Shown here piece by piece: positions 31,463 to 39,049 of a stretch of 64,000 bases of DNA. The stretch's first letter is position 1. Each line of letters opens with the position of its first letter. The DNA comes from Amycolatopsis vastitatis. Lineage in GTDB: Bacteria > Actinomycetota > Actinomycetes > Mycobacteriales > Pseudonocardiaceae. Under the pieces are notes generated by a model. It did not search any database. It was not told the origin of the DNA and saw nothing but the letters and a program-made list of their open reading frames with translations. The translations under genes and the position numbers were made by a program. The DNA lies in the NCBI RefSeq assembly GCF_002234595.1, contig NZ_NMUL01000023.1, positions 1 to 64,000 of the forward strand, read 5' to 3'.

Positions 31463-32395
31463 CTAATGTTGGAAGACCATCGCGGAGAACGTCGCCCCGA
31501 GCCCGACGGAGACCATCACGTAGCGGTCTCCGGCGCCGAGCCGGCCGAGGTCGATCGCCGTGCGGTAGTTGAGGAACGGATCAGCGCAGAAGCAGTGACC
31601 GGAAACCTTGACGTTGTCGAGAAAAACCCGCTCATGGGGCAAGCCGATCGCCTCGGCCGTCCGGCGCCACGACACGGTGTTGACATTGTGCGGCAGCAGC
31701 AGGTCGACGTCGGTGAGCGCCACCCCGGCCACACCCAGCGCGGCGTGCACGACTTCGGCGAGCGTTTCGTGATAGGTCAGCCGGAATTCCTTCGCCTGCG
31801 CCGGCGTCATGGCCACCGAGCCCGCCGCGTCACTGTGCGTCCGGGTGGCGTACCCCAGAAGCCGGTCCCCGTCACCCTCGGCACCGGCCCGCACCAGCAC
31901 GGCGGCGAACCCCTCACCCATCACCGCGATGTCGGCGATCGTCCGCGCGATGTACGTGAACGCCTTCTCCCCCAGCAGCACCAAGGCAAGTGCGCCGGGA
32001 TCACCGTCCGCGGCAAGGAGCATTCCGCACATGTCCACGGCGAGCAGCCCGGAGGCACACGCGTGGTCGGTCACCGTGAAGCTGGTCGCGTGGCTCAGGC
32101 CCAGCACATCGCACACCTGACGGAGTGAATCGTCCGGGTAGACGTGCGAGATCGGCATGGTCTTGGCGCGAACGACGTAGCGAACCCGGTCCTCGACACC
32201 CGACAACGGCGCCAGTTTGCCCGCCACCGCCACCAATGAGTCCACTTCGGACTCCGCGGAGCGGCAGACGTTCCTCAGCCCGTAGAACTTCAGCAATTTG
32301 CGAAGCCCGATGTCAGTCAGCCGAAGCTCGCTCCGCAGCGACGCCAGCGGAACGGTTTCCGGCAGATGGCTGGATACCGAGACGATCGCCGTCAC
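31463..32395 (-). CDS. Ketosynthase III family enzyme (KASIII-like)
   Basis: A 310-residue thiolase-fold protein with the nucleophile in VTDHACASGLL and a His in LLPHNVNTVS. Where FabH has the third catalytic residue Asn (GNTSAAS), this protein has SGHCFCADP, so a His appears to replace the Asn. That change suggests a non-standard condensing enzyme or an acyl transferase, as in the CerJ-type KASIII enzymes, which also lack the Asn. The GTG at 32395 has GGAGG seven bases upstream; the longer open frame upstream lacks homology. It sits 56 bases after the first ACP gene. Confidence 0.82.
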   Translation of the reverse strand: MTAIVSVSSHLPETVPLASLRSELRLTDIGLRKLLKFYGLRNVCRSAESEVDSLVAVAGKLAPLSGVEDRVRYVVRAKTMPISHVYPDDSLRQVCDVLGLSHATSFTVTDHACASGLLAVDMCGMLLAADGDPGALALVLLGEKAFTYIARTIADIAVMGEGFAAVLVRAGAEGDGDRLLGYATRTHSDAAGSVAMTPAQAKEFRLTYHETLAEVVHAALGVAGVALTDVDLLLPHNVNTVSWRRTAEAIGLPHERVFLDNVKVSGHCFCADPFLNYRTAIDLGRLGAGDRYVMVSVGLGATFSAMVFQH

Positions 32396-32451
32396 ACCGC
32401 CACCTCCCGAGCCGGGTGACCGGCGCACCAACTCCCCACGGACACGCGGGT

Positions 32452-32706
32452 CTACCGGTCGGCCAGCTCGGAAACGATCTCACAAACGCTGTTCAGATCG
32501 ACCATGCGCACGTACTGCGCCTCATCGATCTCGATGCCGAACTTCGTTTCCAGCGCCGCGATCACGTCCATCATCCGCAACGAATCGGCCTCGTGATCTT
32601 CCTTGAAATTGCTGTGATCAGTCAGCTCCGCGGCGTCCACCTCGAGGTGTTCCAGAAGGATTTCCCGAATCGCTTCGACCCGCTGCCGCGTGAACGCCGT
32701 GGTCAT
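32452..32706 (-). CDS. Acyl carrier protein, first gene of the operon
   Basis: An 84-residue carrier protein with the modification Ser in EADSLRMMDVI and the usual four-helix pattern. It is the first gene of the long minus-strand operon and precedes the KASIII gene, which is its likely partner. The ATG at 32706 has a GGGGG Shine-Dalgarno stretch about six bases upstream. Whether it carries a malonyl extender or the starter cannot be told. Confidence 0.88.
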   Translation of the reverse strand: MTTAFTRQRVEAIREILLEHLEVDAAELTDHSNFKEDHEADSLRMMDVIAALETKFGIEIDEAQYVRMVDLNSVCEIVSELADR

Positions 32707-32759
32707 TTCTAACCCCCATTGGACGCGTGACCTTGCTCAGGCAGAGGAACTCTAATGAG

Positions 32760-32803
32760 ACCCGGTTACACGCCACTGACGGTCGACTGACAGCAAACTG
32801 ACA
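32760..32803 (-). promoter_or_regulatory. Operon promoter with three SARP-type repeats
   Basis: On the plus strand ACTGACG (32775-32781), ACTGACA (32786-32792) and ACTGACA (32797-32803) repeat with an exact 11-base period. SARP regulators bind such heptamer repeats just upstream of the -10 region. Read on the minus strand the last repeat is followed after five bases by GTAAC. The same arrangement precedes the PKS gene. No SARP gene is in the window. Confidence 0.7.
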
Positions 32804-32840
32804 GTCTTCCGGGGGCGAAGTTGGTGCCAAGCGTGGGTCC

Positions 32841-33821
32841 CTACGACTGAAGTCGTCCGCCCGGGCCGCCCGCGGCCCGGAGCACCCGATCGCCCAGCTC
32901 GCGCAGGTGGTCCGCCAGCTCCGGCGGCTCCAGCACGTCGAAGTCGCAGCGCAGCATGACCAGCCGGAACGCGATCCACTCCAGGGAGTCGGCGCGCATC
33001 CGGAGCCGGCAGCGGTGGTCGTCGATCGGTTCCAGGTCCGCCGGTGCCCCGCGCAGGCGACGGCGGATCTCGTCGACCGGGGCGTGCAGGGCCACCACCG
33101 CGCGGTGGGTGGGCGCGCGTTCGAAGAGCTTGCCGGACACGTACGCCGCGGCGTCCGCCGCCGGCAGTTCCCGCGGTGGCGTCCGGACGCCGGTGAGGAA
33201 CGGCTCGCGCATCCGGTCCACGCGGAAGATCCGCCAGTCGGCGCGGTCGTTGTCCCACGCCACCAGGTACCACCGGCGCTTGGTCGACACGAGCCGGTGC
33301 GGTTCGACGAGCCGCCGCGTCTCGCTCCCGTCCGCCGCCCGGTAGTGGAACCGGAGCCGTTCGTGCTGCGCCACCGCGACGGCCATGCGGGCCAGGTCCT
33401 CCGGGTCGACCTGCGGGCCGTCCCCGGGCAGCAGCGGTTCGGTCGCGGAGTTCAGCGCGCTGACGCGGTGGCGCAGCCGGGAGGGCAGCACCTGCAGCAG
33501 CTTGGCGAGGGCGCGGACCGACGCCTCCTCGATGCCCTCGACCGCGTGCCCGGCGCCGGTCCGCAGGCCGACCGCGATGGCGACGGCCTCCTCGTCGTCG
33601 AGCAGCAACGGGGGCATGGCCTGCCCGGCGACCAGGCGGTACCCGCCGATCGCGCCCATCGTCGCCTCGACCGGGTAGCCCAGTTCGCGCAGCCGGTCGA
33701 TGTCACGCCGGATGGTGCGCGGGCTGACCCCGAACCGTTCCGCCAGTTCGCTGCCCGGCCACTCGCGCGGCGTCTGCAGCAGGGAGAGCAGGGCCAGCAA
33801 CCGGGCCGGGGTGTCCGTCAT
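32841..33821 (-). CDS. YafY-family WYL-domain transcriptional regulator
   Basis: A 326-residue regulator: N-terminal DeoR-type helix-turn-helix (LAERFGVSPRTIRRDIDRL, residues ~25-45), WYL domain from ~135 to 220 (LRFHYRAADG, WYLVAWDNDR, FRVDRM) and a C-terminal WCX-like extension. WYL regulators sense ligands, often nucleotides or DNA-damage signals. It is divergent from a DNA glycosylase gene 85 bases away, which is its most likely target. Although upstream of and parallel to the biosynthetic operon, the operon has its own promoter, so a role there is not implied. Confidence 0.88.
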   Translation of the reverse strand: MTDTPARLLALLSLLQTPREWPGSELAERFGVSPRTIRRDIDRLRELGYPVEATMGAIGGYRLVAGQAMPPLLLDDEEAVAIAVGLRTGAGHAVEGIEEASVRALAKLLQVLPSRLRHRVSALNSATEPLLPGDGPQVDPEDLARMAVAVAQHERLRFHYRAADGSETRRLVEPHRLVSTKRRWYLVAWDNDRADWRIFRVDRMREPFLTGVRTPPRELPAADAAAYVSGKLFERAPTHRAVVALHAPVDEIRRRLRGAPADLEPIDDHRCRLRMRADSLEWIAFRLVMLRCDFDVLEPPELADHLRELGDRVLRAAGGPGGRLQS

Positions 33822-33906
33822 GACGCAAGCATCCTCCTGATGTGGGACACGGACTGACCTACATGGGTTCTACCGTCGGCCGCAGCGATCGACGAGGGAG
33901 ACCACC

Positions 33907-34911
33907 ATGACGACGAGCCTGACCGCACCGGCCACCGTTTCCGGCGTTCTGCCGGCGGCCCAGCCGTTCGACCTGCGCACCTCGATCCGGTTCCTGCGGG
34001 GCTTCGGGGCCTGCCAGGGCGACCAGGTCATGACCGAGGACACCCTGGCCAAGGCGATCGCCATCGGCGGCCAGGCCGTCGTGTTCAAGGTCAGCCCGTG
34101 CGACGGCGGCGTCGAATACGAGCTGAGCTCGGACCGGCCGATCGCGCCGGAGCTGCGTGACGCGGTGCTCGCCAAGATCGACGGCTACCTCAGCCTGTCC
34201 GACGACCTCACCGGGTTCTACGCCCAGGCGGACGGCGACCACCCCGGCTACGCGCGCCTGGTCAAGGCACTCCGGGGCCTGCACCAGGTCCGGTTCCTGA
34301 CGGTGGCGGAGATCGGCGTCTGGGCGATCCTGTCCCAGCGCACGCCGAAGAACGTCTCCACCGCCCTCAAGCGCCGGATCACCGAGCGGTTCGGGCGCAC
34401 CATCGGCTACGACGGGCTGCGGTTCCAGGCCTTCCCCGAGCTGACCGACCTGCGGCAGCTCGAGGTCGGCGACTGGCTCGCGATCGTCAAGAACGCGCGC
34501 AAGGCCGAATACCTCGCCTGCCTCGTCGAAGGCTTGCTGGACATCGGCGAGGACTACCTCGCGACGGCGTCCTACGGGCAGGCGACGAAGGCGCTGCGCG
34601 GGATCAAGGGCGTCGGCGAGTTCTCCGCCGCCGCGATCCTCCTGCGCGGCCTGGGCCGGATGGATTTCGTCCCCCTGGAGATGCCGGCGTTCGCCGACGC
34701 GACGGCCAAGGTCTACGGCCCCGGGTACGACAACCAGCGGTTGCGCAGCCGGTACGGGGACAACCTGGGCTACTGGGCTTACTACCTGCACACCGGTCTG
34801 GGCGCCCTGCGCGACGAGGCGCAGGGCCCGGTCGCGTGCCTACCTGGCCGCTCATCTGCTGGTGGGCACCAGGCTTTCCGCCGCGCCGAGGAAGGCGTCG
34901 ATCAGGGGTGA
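33907..34911 (+). CDS. HhH-GPD DNA glycosylase (3-methyladenine glycosylase-like)
   Basis: A 334-residue base-excision repair protein. The N-terminal half resembles the AlkA N-domain (FDLRTSIRFLRGF). The helix-hairpin-helix reads LRGIKGVGEFSAAAILL (~residues 235-251), followed by LGRMDFVPLEMP, where the family normally has its catalytic Asp; here a Glu seems to occupy that place. The last ~25 residues (from GPVACLPG) do not look like the family and overlap a LysR remnant on the other strand, so the natural C-terminus may have been replaced by a rearrangement. GGGAG precedes the ATG. Probably regulated by the divergent WYL protein. Confidence 0.8.
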   Translation: MTTSLTAPATVSGVLPAAQPFDLRTSIRFLRGFGACQGDQVMTEDTLAKAIAIGGQAVVFKVSPCDGGVEYELSSDRPIAPELRDAVLAKIDGYLSLSDDLTGFYAQADGDHPGYARLVKALRGLHQVRFLTVAEIGVWAILSQRTPKNVSTALKRRITERFGRTIGYDGLRFQAFPELTDLRQLEVGDWLAIVKNARKAEYLACLVEGLLDIGEDYLATASYGQATKALRGIKGVGEFSAAAILLRGLGRMDFVPLEMPAFADATAKVYGPGYDNQRLRSRYGDNLGYWAYYLHTGLGALRDEAQGPVACLPGRSSAGGHQAFRRAEEGVDQG

Positions 34912-35049
34912 GCGGCGCGTCGCGAGCCAAGCGAGGCAGACGCGGTTCGGCCCGATGTCCTCGACCGGGATGCCGGTGACGTCCGGGCGGGTGTAGAACG
35001 TCGCCGTTGACAAGGGGATGACGCTGATCCCCGCTCCGGTGGGCGCGGG
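34852..35049 (-). pseudogene. LysR-family regulator, C-terminal fragment
   Basis: Sixty-five codons on the minus strand read as the end of a LysR effector domain (TGAGISVIPLSTATFYTRPD, then VCLAWLATRRSPLIDAFL) and stop at 34852. A stop codon lies in frame at 35050 and no LysR helix-turn-helix is found upstream, so this is a remnant. The rest of the gap to 35237 holds only a weak 47-codon open frame on the minus strand (starting near 35195) that I do not recognise. Confidence 0.6.
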
Positions 35050-35237
35050 TCACGGCCGCGGGCGGTCTCGAGGGCTCGCCCCCGTCAGAGACCCACATCG
35101 GTCGTGCTGTGCCCGCTCGGTGCGGCGGCGCGTCCAGCTCGGCAGGGCCGCCAGCAACCCGAACCGGTCCCGGTGCAGCACATCGAACCGCTGCATTTTC
35201 TTCCGATATTCCTTTCCCTGCCGCCTATGCTACGTCG

Positions 35238-35840
35238 TCACCCGGGCATGGGACGTCGGTGGCGCCGGGCGAAGATCGTCACCACGACGATCTTCAGGAT
35301 CACCAGCCCCAAAAGGATGTCGGCGACCACGCTCGTCCAGCGCCACGCGGCCAGAGCGGCGCTGCCGAACACCAGGTGCGCGACCACGGCCACCGCCACG
35401 GCGACGACGAGCGCGATCGTCGTGCCCCGCGACCGGCGGACGACGACGTCGGCGGCTCCTTCTTGGCCTTGCCAAGTCACCTTGAGGTCGTCACGCCGGC
35501 CGAACCTCTCCAGGTCCGCGGCGAGAATGCCCTGAAGCCGCGCCAACTGGTCCGCGTCCTCGGCTTCGACGTGCACCCACAACGTGTCCGAAGTAGACCT
35601 GAGGGTGCAGGCACCCCGGCTGAAGGTGATCTTCCCTTCGTTCCCGGCGTACTCGGCCTTCACCACCTCGGGACGCGGTTCCCCGTCTCCGCCGTGGAGG
35701 TGCCGGGCTTGGCCACCCATGGCTTCGGCGTGACGGCACAGCTGGGCGAGGAACCGTTCAGCGCGTCGCGTGTCGACGTGCGCTTCGGCGACCGGCCGAC
35801 GGTACAGGTCGTCAGGGCGATGGGGCGGGGAGGTTGTCAT
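35238..35840 (-). CDS. DUF2218 protein with C-terminal membrane segments
   Basis: A 200-residue protein. Residues ~15-105 match DUF2218 (AEAHVDTRRAERFLAQLCRH, VWVHVEAED-like core, LARLQGILAADLERFG). After that come two hydrophobic segments (TIALVVAVAVAVVAHLVFG and VADILLGLVILKIVVVTIF), an unusual addition, since DUF2218 proteins are normally about 100 residues long and soluble. Function unknown. The ATG at 35840 fits best; the open frame upstream is the shadow of the TetR gene. It is divergent from a TetR regulator across 61 bases containing an operator-like palindrome. Confidence 0.8.
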   Translation of the reverse strand: MTTSPPHRPDDLYRRPVAEAHVDTRRAERFLAQLCRHAEAMGGQARHLHGGDGEPRPEVVKAEYAGNEGKITFSRGACTLRSTSDTLWVHVEAEDADQLARLQGILAADLERFGRRDDLKVTWQGQEGAADVVVRRSRGTTIALVVAVAVAVVAHLVFGSAALAAWRWTSVVADILLGLVILKIVVVTIFARRHRRPMPG

Positions 35841-35855
35841 GCGCCCAGCTTTATC

Positions 35856-35890
35856 GAGACACGATGTCTCTGTCAATACGCTTTGTCTCG
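35856..35890. promoter_or_regulatory. Operator-like palindrome in a divergent promoter
   Basis: GAGACA-CGA-TGTCTC (35856-35870) is a perfect 6-bp-arm palindrome, and a further TGTCTCG half-site follows around 35884-35890. It lies between the DUF2218 gene and the TetR gene, the usual place for a TetR dimer site controlling both. Confidence 0.55.
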
Positions 35891-35901
35891 TCCGTGGCGG
35901 T

Positions 35902-36498
35902 ATGTATGCTCGGAGTGTGCCGAAGCTGTGGAATGACACGATCGAGGCGCACCGGGAGGCGGTGCGCGACGCAACCCTGGACGCCACCGCGGAACTGGTG
36001 GCCGAGCACGGCCTGACCGGGGTGAAGATGGCGCAGATCGCCGCGAAGACGGGCATCGGCCGGGCGACGCTGTACAAGTACTTCCCCGACGTCGAGGCGA
36101 TCCTTTCCGCCTGGCACGAACGCCGGATTCGCGCCCATCTCGCCCAGCTCGCCGAGATCCGCGACCGGGACGGCACGGCCGCCGAGCACCTCGAAAAGGT
36201 GCTCGGCAAGTACGCGGAGATTCAGCACGAACGGGCGCGGCACCACGACGGCACCGAACTGGCGGCGCTGCTGCATCGCGGCGAGCACGTCGCCCAGGCC
36301 CAGCAGCACCTGCACGCGCTGTTCCGCGACCTGCTCACGGAAGCCGCGAAAACCGGGTACATCCGCGACGACGTGGCCGCCGACGAGCTGGCGACCTACT
36401 GCCTCCACGCACTGACCGCCGCCGGCGCACTGCCGACCCGCGCCGCGGCACACCGCTTGGCCACCATCACGCTGGACGGGCTGCGCCGCCGGAGCTGA
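35902..36498 (+). CDS. TetR/AcrR family regulator
   Basis: A 198-residue repressor. The N-terminal helix-turn-helix (LTGVKMAQIAAKTGIGRATLY then KYFPD) is typical of TetR. The C-terminal helices contain HHDGTELAALLHRGEH. It probably represses itself and the divergent DUF2218 membrane protein through the palindrome at 35856-35870. The ATG at 35902 or the GTG at 35917 may be the start; neither has a strong Shine-Dalgarno sequence. Confidence 0.88.
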   Translation: MYARSVPKLWNDTIEAHREAVRDATLDATAELVAEHGLTGVKMAQIAAKTGIGRATLYKYFPDVEAILSAWHERRIRAHLAQLAEIRDRDGTAAEHLEKVLGKYAEIQHERARHHDGTELAALLHRGEHVAQAQQHLHALFRDLLTEAAKTGYIRDDVAADELATYCLHALTAAGALPTRAAAHRLATITLDGLRRRS

Positions 36499-36529
36499 CC
36501 TCGCCCCGAGCCGTCTCTGATGCGCTGGT

Positions 36530-36547
36530 GGGCGTCAGCTGACGCCC
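36530..36547. terminator. Palindrome between convergent genes
   Basis: GGGCGTCAGCTGACGCCC is a perfect 18-base palindrome that includes the methyltransferase stop codon and lies 32 bases after the TetR stop. There is no loop or T-run, so a terminator role is only plausible. Confidence 0.35.
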
Positions 36548-37290
36548 GTCGCGATGAACAGCGGCACGGCCAGGAACAGGCGGTCCGTCTGGGCACGGCG
36601 GGTCTGCTCGGCCAGCCAGGTTTCCGCCTGGTCCCGTCCGACCGCGCCGGTCGCGCACGCGGCATCGGCGAACCCGCCCAGCATCGCCGGCACCAGCTCG
36701 CCGGTGAAGACCGCCGTCCGCACCTCGACGGTGACATCGCCGAAACCGGCGTCGAGCAACGACGACCGGTAGCGGCGGGCGGCCCGCGGGCTGGTCACCG
36801 TGCCGGCGCGGGCGTGCACGATCGCGCGGGTCAGCTCCGGGTCGCCGGAGTCGATGACGATGGTGTCCCAGTCCTGGCCGATGAGGACGATCCGGCCACC
36901 CGGGACCAGCACCCGGCGCGCCTCGGCCAGCGCCGCGGCCGGATCGGCGATCTCGTGGAACACCTTGTCGGCGCGGTAGCCGGCCACGGAGCCGTCGTCC
37001 AGCGGCAGTCCGCCGGCGACCCCCACGCGGAAGTCGAGCTCGGGCCACCGCTCCCGCGCGGCCGCGAGCATCCGTGGATCCGGGTCGATCCCGATCGAGC
37101 GGACCCCGCGGCCGGCGAGTTCGGCCACCGCGCGACCGGCACCACACCCGACGTCGACGACGGTCCCATCGAGGGAAAGCCGCAGCAGGTCATAGGTGTG
37201 CGCGCGCAGCTCGGCCGCGCCGGGAAGCGTGTCGACGGCGTCGAGCAGACGGATCAGCGACGCGGTGGAATCGGGTGCGGTGCTGGACAT
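36535..37290 (-). CDS. SAM-dependent methyltransferase (class I)
   Basis: A 251-residue Methyltransf_11-type enzyme: VVDVGCGAGRAVAELA (SAM motif I), IGIDPDPRML (motif II), GGLPLDDGSVAGYRADKVFHEI, and RRVLVPGGRIVLI (motif III). The substrate is not predictable. It is divergent from a MerR gene with an operator-like palindrome between them, so its expression probably answers to that regulator. ATG at 37290 or 37299. Confidence 0.85.
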   Translation of the reverse strand: MSSTAPDSTASLIRLLDAVDTLPGAAELRAHTYDLLRLSLDGTVVDVGCGAGRAVAELAGRGVRSIGIDPDPRMLAAARERWPELDFRVGVAGGLPLDDGSVAGYRADKVFHEIADPAAALAEARRVLVPGGRIVLIGQDWDTIVIDSGDPELTRAIVHARAGTVTSPRAARRYRSSLLDAGFGDVTVEVRTAVFTGELVPAMLGGFADAACATGAVGRDQAETWLAEQTRRAQTDRLFLAVPLFIATGVS

Positions 37291-37304
37291 GACCACCATG
37301 CTGG

Positions 37305-37326
37305 GACTTAATGTCGACATGAAGTC
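37305..37326. promoter_or_regulatory. MerR-type palindrome between divergent genes
   Basis: GACTTAATGTC-GACATGAAGTC is a 22-base palindrome with one mismatch per arm pair. It sits just upstream of the methyltransferase start and overlaps the first possible MerR start, as expected for an autoregulated divergent pair. Confidence 0.5.
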
Positions 37327-37735
37327 AAGCAACGCGGGCATGGGCATCGGCGAGATCGCGCAGCGGTTCGGCCTGGCCACGCACGTGCTGCGGCACTGGG
37401 AGTCGATGGGCTTGCTGACACCGGAACGGGTGACGGCGTCCCGCCGCCGCTACGGTCCCACCGACCTCTACCGCGTCGCGGTGATCCTGCGCGCGAAGCA
37501 AGCCGGATTCAGCCTGGAGGACATCGGGAAGATGTTCGCCACCGGGGATCCGGCCACCCGAACGGCCATCCTGCGCCACCGCAGAGCCGAGCTGGCCACC
37601 AGAATCGCGACGGCCCAGGCGTCGCTGAAGCTCATCGACGACGCACTGGGCTGCAACCACGAAGACATCACCAGGTGCTCCCACTTCCAGGCGGCAATCG
37701 ACGCCCGGATCGGCTCGGGCCACCCGGACACCTGA
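37319..37735 (+). CDS. MerR family transcriptional regulator
   Basis: A 138-residue regulator with the winged helix GIGEIAQRFGLATHVLRHWE, then YGPTDLYRVAVIL, a dimerisation helix, and a C-terminal GCNHEDITRCSHF motif with two Cys and two His that may bind metal or sense redox state (inference). If the palindrome at 37305-37326 is its operator, translation may begin at ATG 37340 (MGIGEIAQ), the usual MerR N-terminus. The likely target is the divergent methyltransferase. Confidence 0.88.
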   Translation: MKSSNAGMGIGEIAQRFGLATHVLRHWESMGLLTPERVTASRRRYGPTDLYRVAVILRAKQAGFSLEDIGKMFATGDPATRTAILRHRRAELATRIATAQASLKLIDDALGCNHEDITRCSHFQAAIDARIGSGHPDT

Positions 37736-37979
37736 GGCGGCAGCCCACGCAGAACGCGTGGCCCGTTACGACAGCCACCACTCGTCAGCGGCCCGCTCGC
37801 CCGCGCCGGATGCCCGAGTCCGTACCCGAGCTTCTTGCCTAAGTCGCCCAGGAACTCGTACTCGGCTCGCATCGGTACGCGCGCCAGCACCTGTTGCCGC
37901 GCCGGCGAGCATCCCGGCAGCCGCCGGCGAAGCGCTCGACACGCTGAGACGCTCACGCTGGTGGACCCATGTAATTTTG

Positions 37980-38615
37980 CAGTCCACATTCGACGGTATC
38001 GTCTCCTGGCATCCACTGCCGACAGGGGTGCCACACCACCATCCCGGCGCAAACTCGCATGACGCGATTTACGCCGCGGCATAGTACCTCTGCGACTCGG
38101 GAGCACTCAGGGACCTTCTTAAGGCGATCTTCGCCTATAACCACACCGAATGGTACGTCGGCGAAGTTCTTGCGCAGGCGAATAAATAAGGTGAAGCCTT
38201 GGTCGGCACCAACGATTGCAAGAACATGCTGGCGCCGACACCCGCGGCCATCATGGCGATCAATTTCGCCTGCGGCCAACTCGGACTGCCCTACCAGTGG
38301 GCGGCAATGGACCAGCCAGGGCGACAAGGGTTCGACTGCTCCGGCTTCACCATGGCGGCATACAACGCAGTCGGCATCTCGCTGCCGAGAACAGCTAAGA
38401 CCCAGTACAACACCGGCCTGCTGGGCACCCCTATGGCCGGAGACCTGATCTTCTACAGGACAGCAGGCAATATCCACCGCGTCGACCTCCATATCGACGC
38501 TGGCAAGATGGTGCGCGCACCAGACTTCGGACAGCCCATTCAGGTGAGCCAGTATAGATGGAATGGCGATGACTACCTCGCTGCTAGTCGTCCCGTGGTT
38601 CGTCCTCGGCTCTAG
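37980..38615 (+). pseudogene. Broken lytic transglycosylase / NlpC-P60 (C40) fusion
   Basis: One frame of 212 codons reads as the end of a transglycosylase domain joined to a C40 peptidase, but with in-frame stops at 38082-38084 (TAG) and 38187-38189 (TAA). Recognisable pieces are STFDGIVS, ANSHDAIYAAA then YLCDSGA, AIFAYNHTEWYVGEVLAQAN, and after the second stop the NlpC/P60 core with FDCSGF and a His in NIHRVDLHID. Such two-domain cell-wall hydrolases are common in actinobacterial conjugative elements. The N-terminal part is absent; 37736-37979 shows nothing I recognise. The part after 38199 could still be translated from a TTG, but without its partner domain. Confidence 0.75.
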
Positions 38616-38984
38616 CGCAGGCGCTGCGAGTTCGCAGCGGAACCGAAGGGAAGCTCTATAGCAAGAGACCCATCTGTCGTCAGACGAACTTACATCGCTA
38701 GCCTAGCCGAACCCACCGCACCACTGGACGTCGACACCCCGAATGCGTGGCTCACCCAGGTTCCACCGGCGCCTGACGAGGCCGCCGACTATGAGCCGAA
38801 CTACTACCCTGCATTCCAGGCCTGGGGCCGTCTGCCCGCTCGACGAAGAGACACTCGACGTGCACCCAACGGCGAAGCTGAAGCGTCCGCACGTGCCAGA
38901 ACAACTGCCACTTGTGACGCCGTCGATCTGCGGCAGGGCCTCCAAACCGTCACCCGATCGCTGAGCGCTCCCTTCACCCGGTAA
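38616..38984 (+). other. Open frame without a start codon, downstream of the pseudogene
   Basis: The frame of the preceding pseudogene stays open for 122 more codons after its stop. The reading PNAWLTQVPPAPDEAADYE then YYPAFQAWGRL looks like real protein, but no ATG, GTG or TTG opens it. It is probably another remnant of the same element. I do not recognise the family. Confidence 0.35.
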
Positions 38985-39049
38985 CGCCGGAACTGGTAGT
39001 CCGATGTTCCTTCGGCAGCACCCGCCGACGAGCACGGGAGGCAAGACCA

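Noticed and set aside
32841..33821. The WYL regulator as pathway regulator of the biosynthetic operon
   Set aside because: It is divergent from a DNA-repair gene, and the operon promoter carries SARP-type repeats instead.
35041..35195. A 47-codon minus-strand frame starting near 35195
   Set aside because: It has a possible Shine-Dalgarno sequence but no recognisable content and ends in the LysR remnant; not enough to call a gene.
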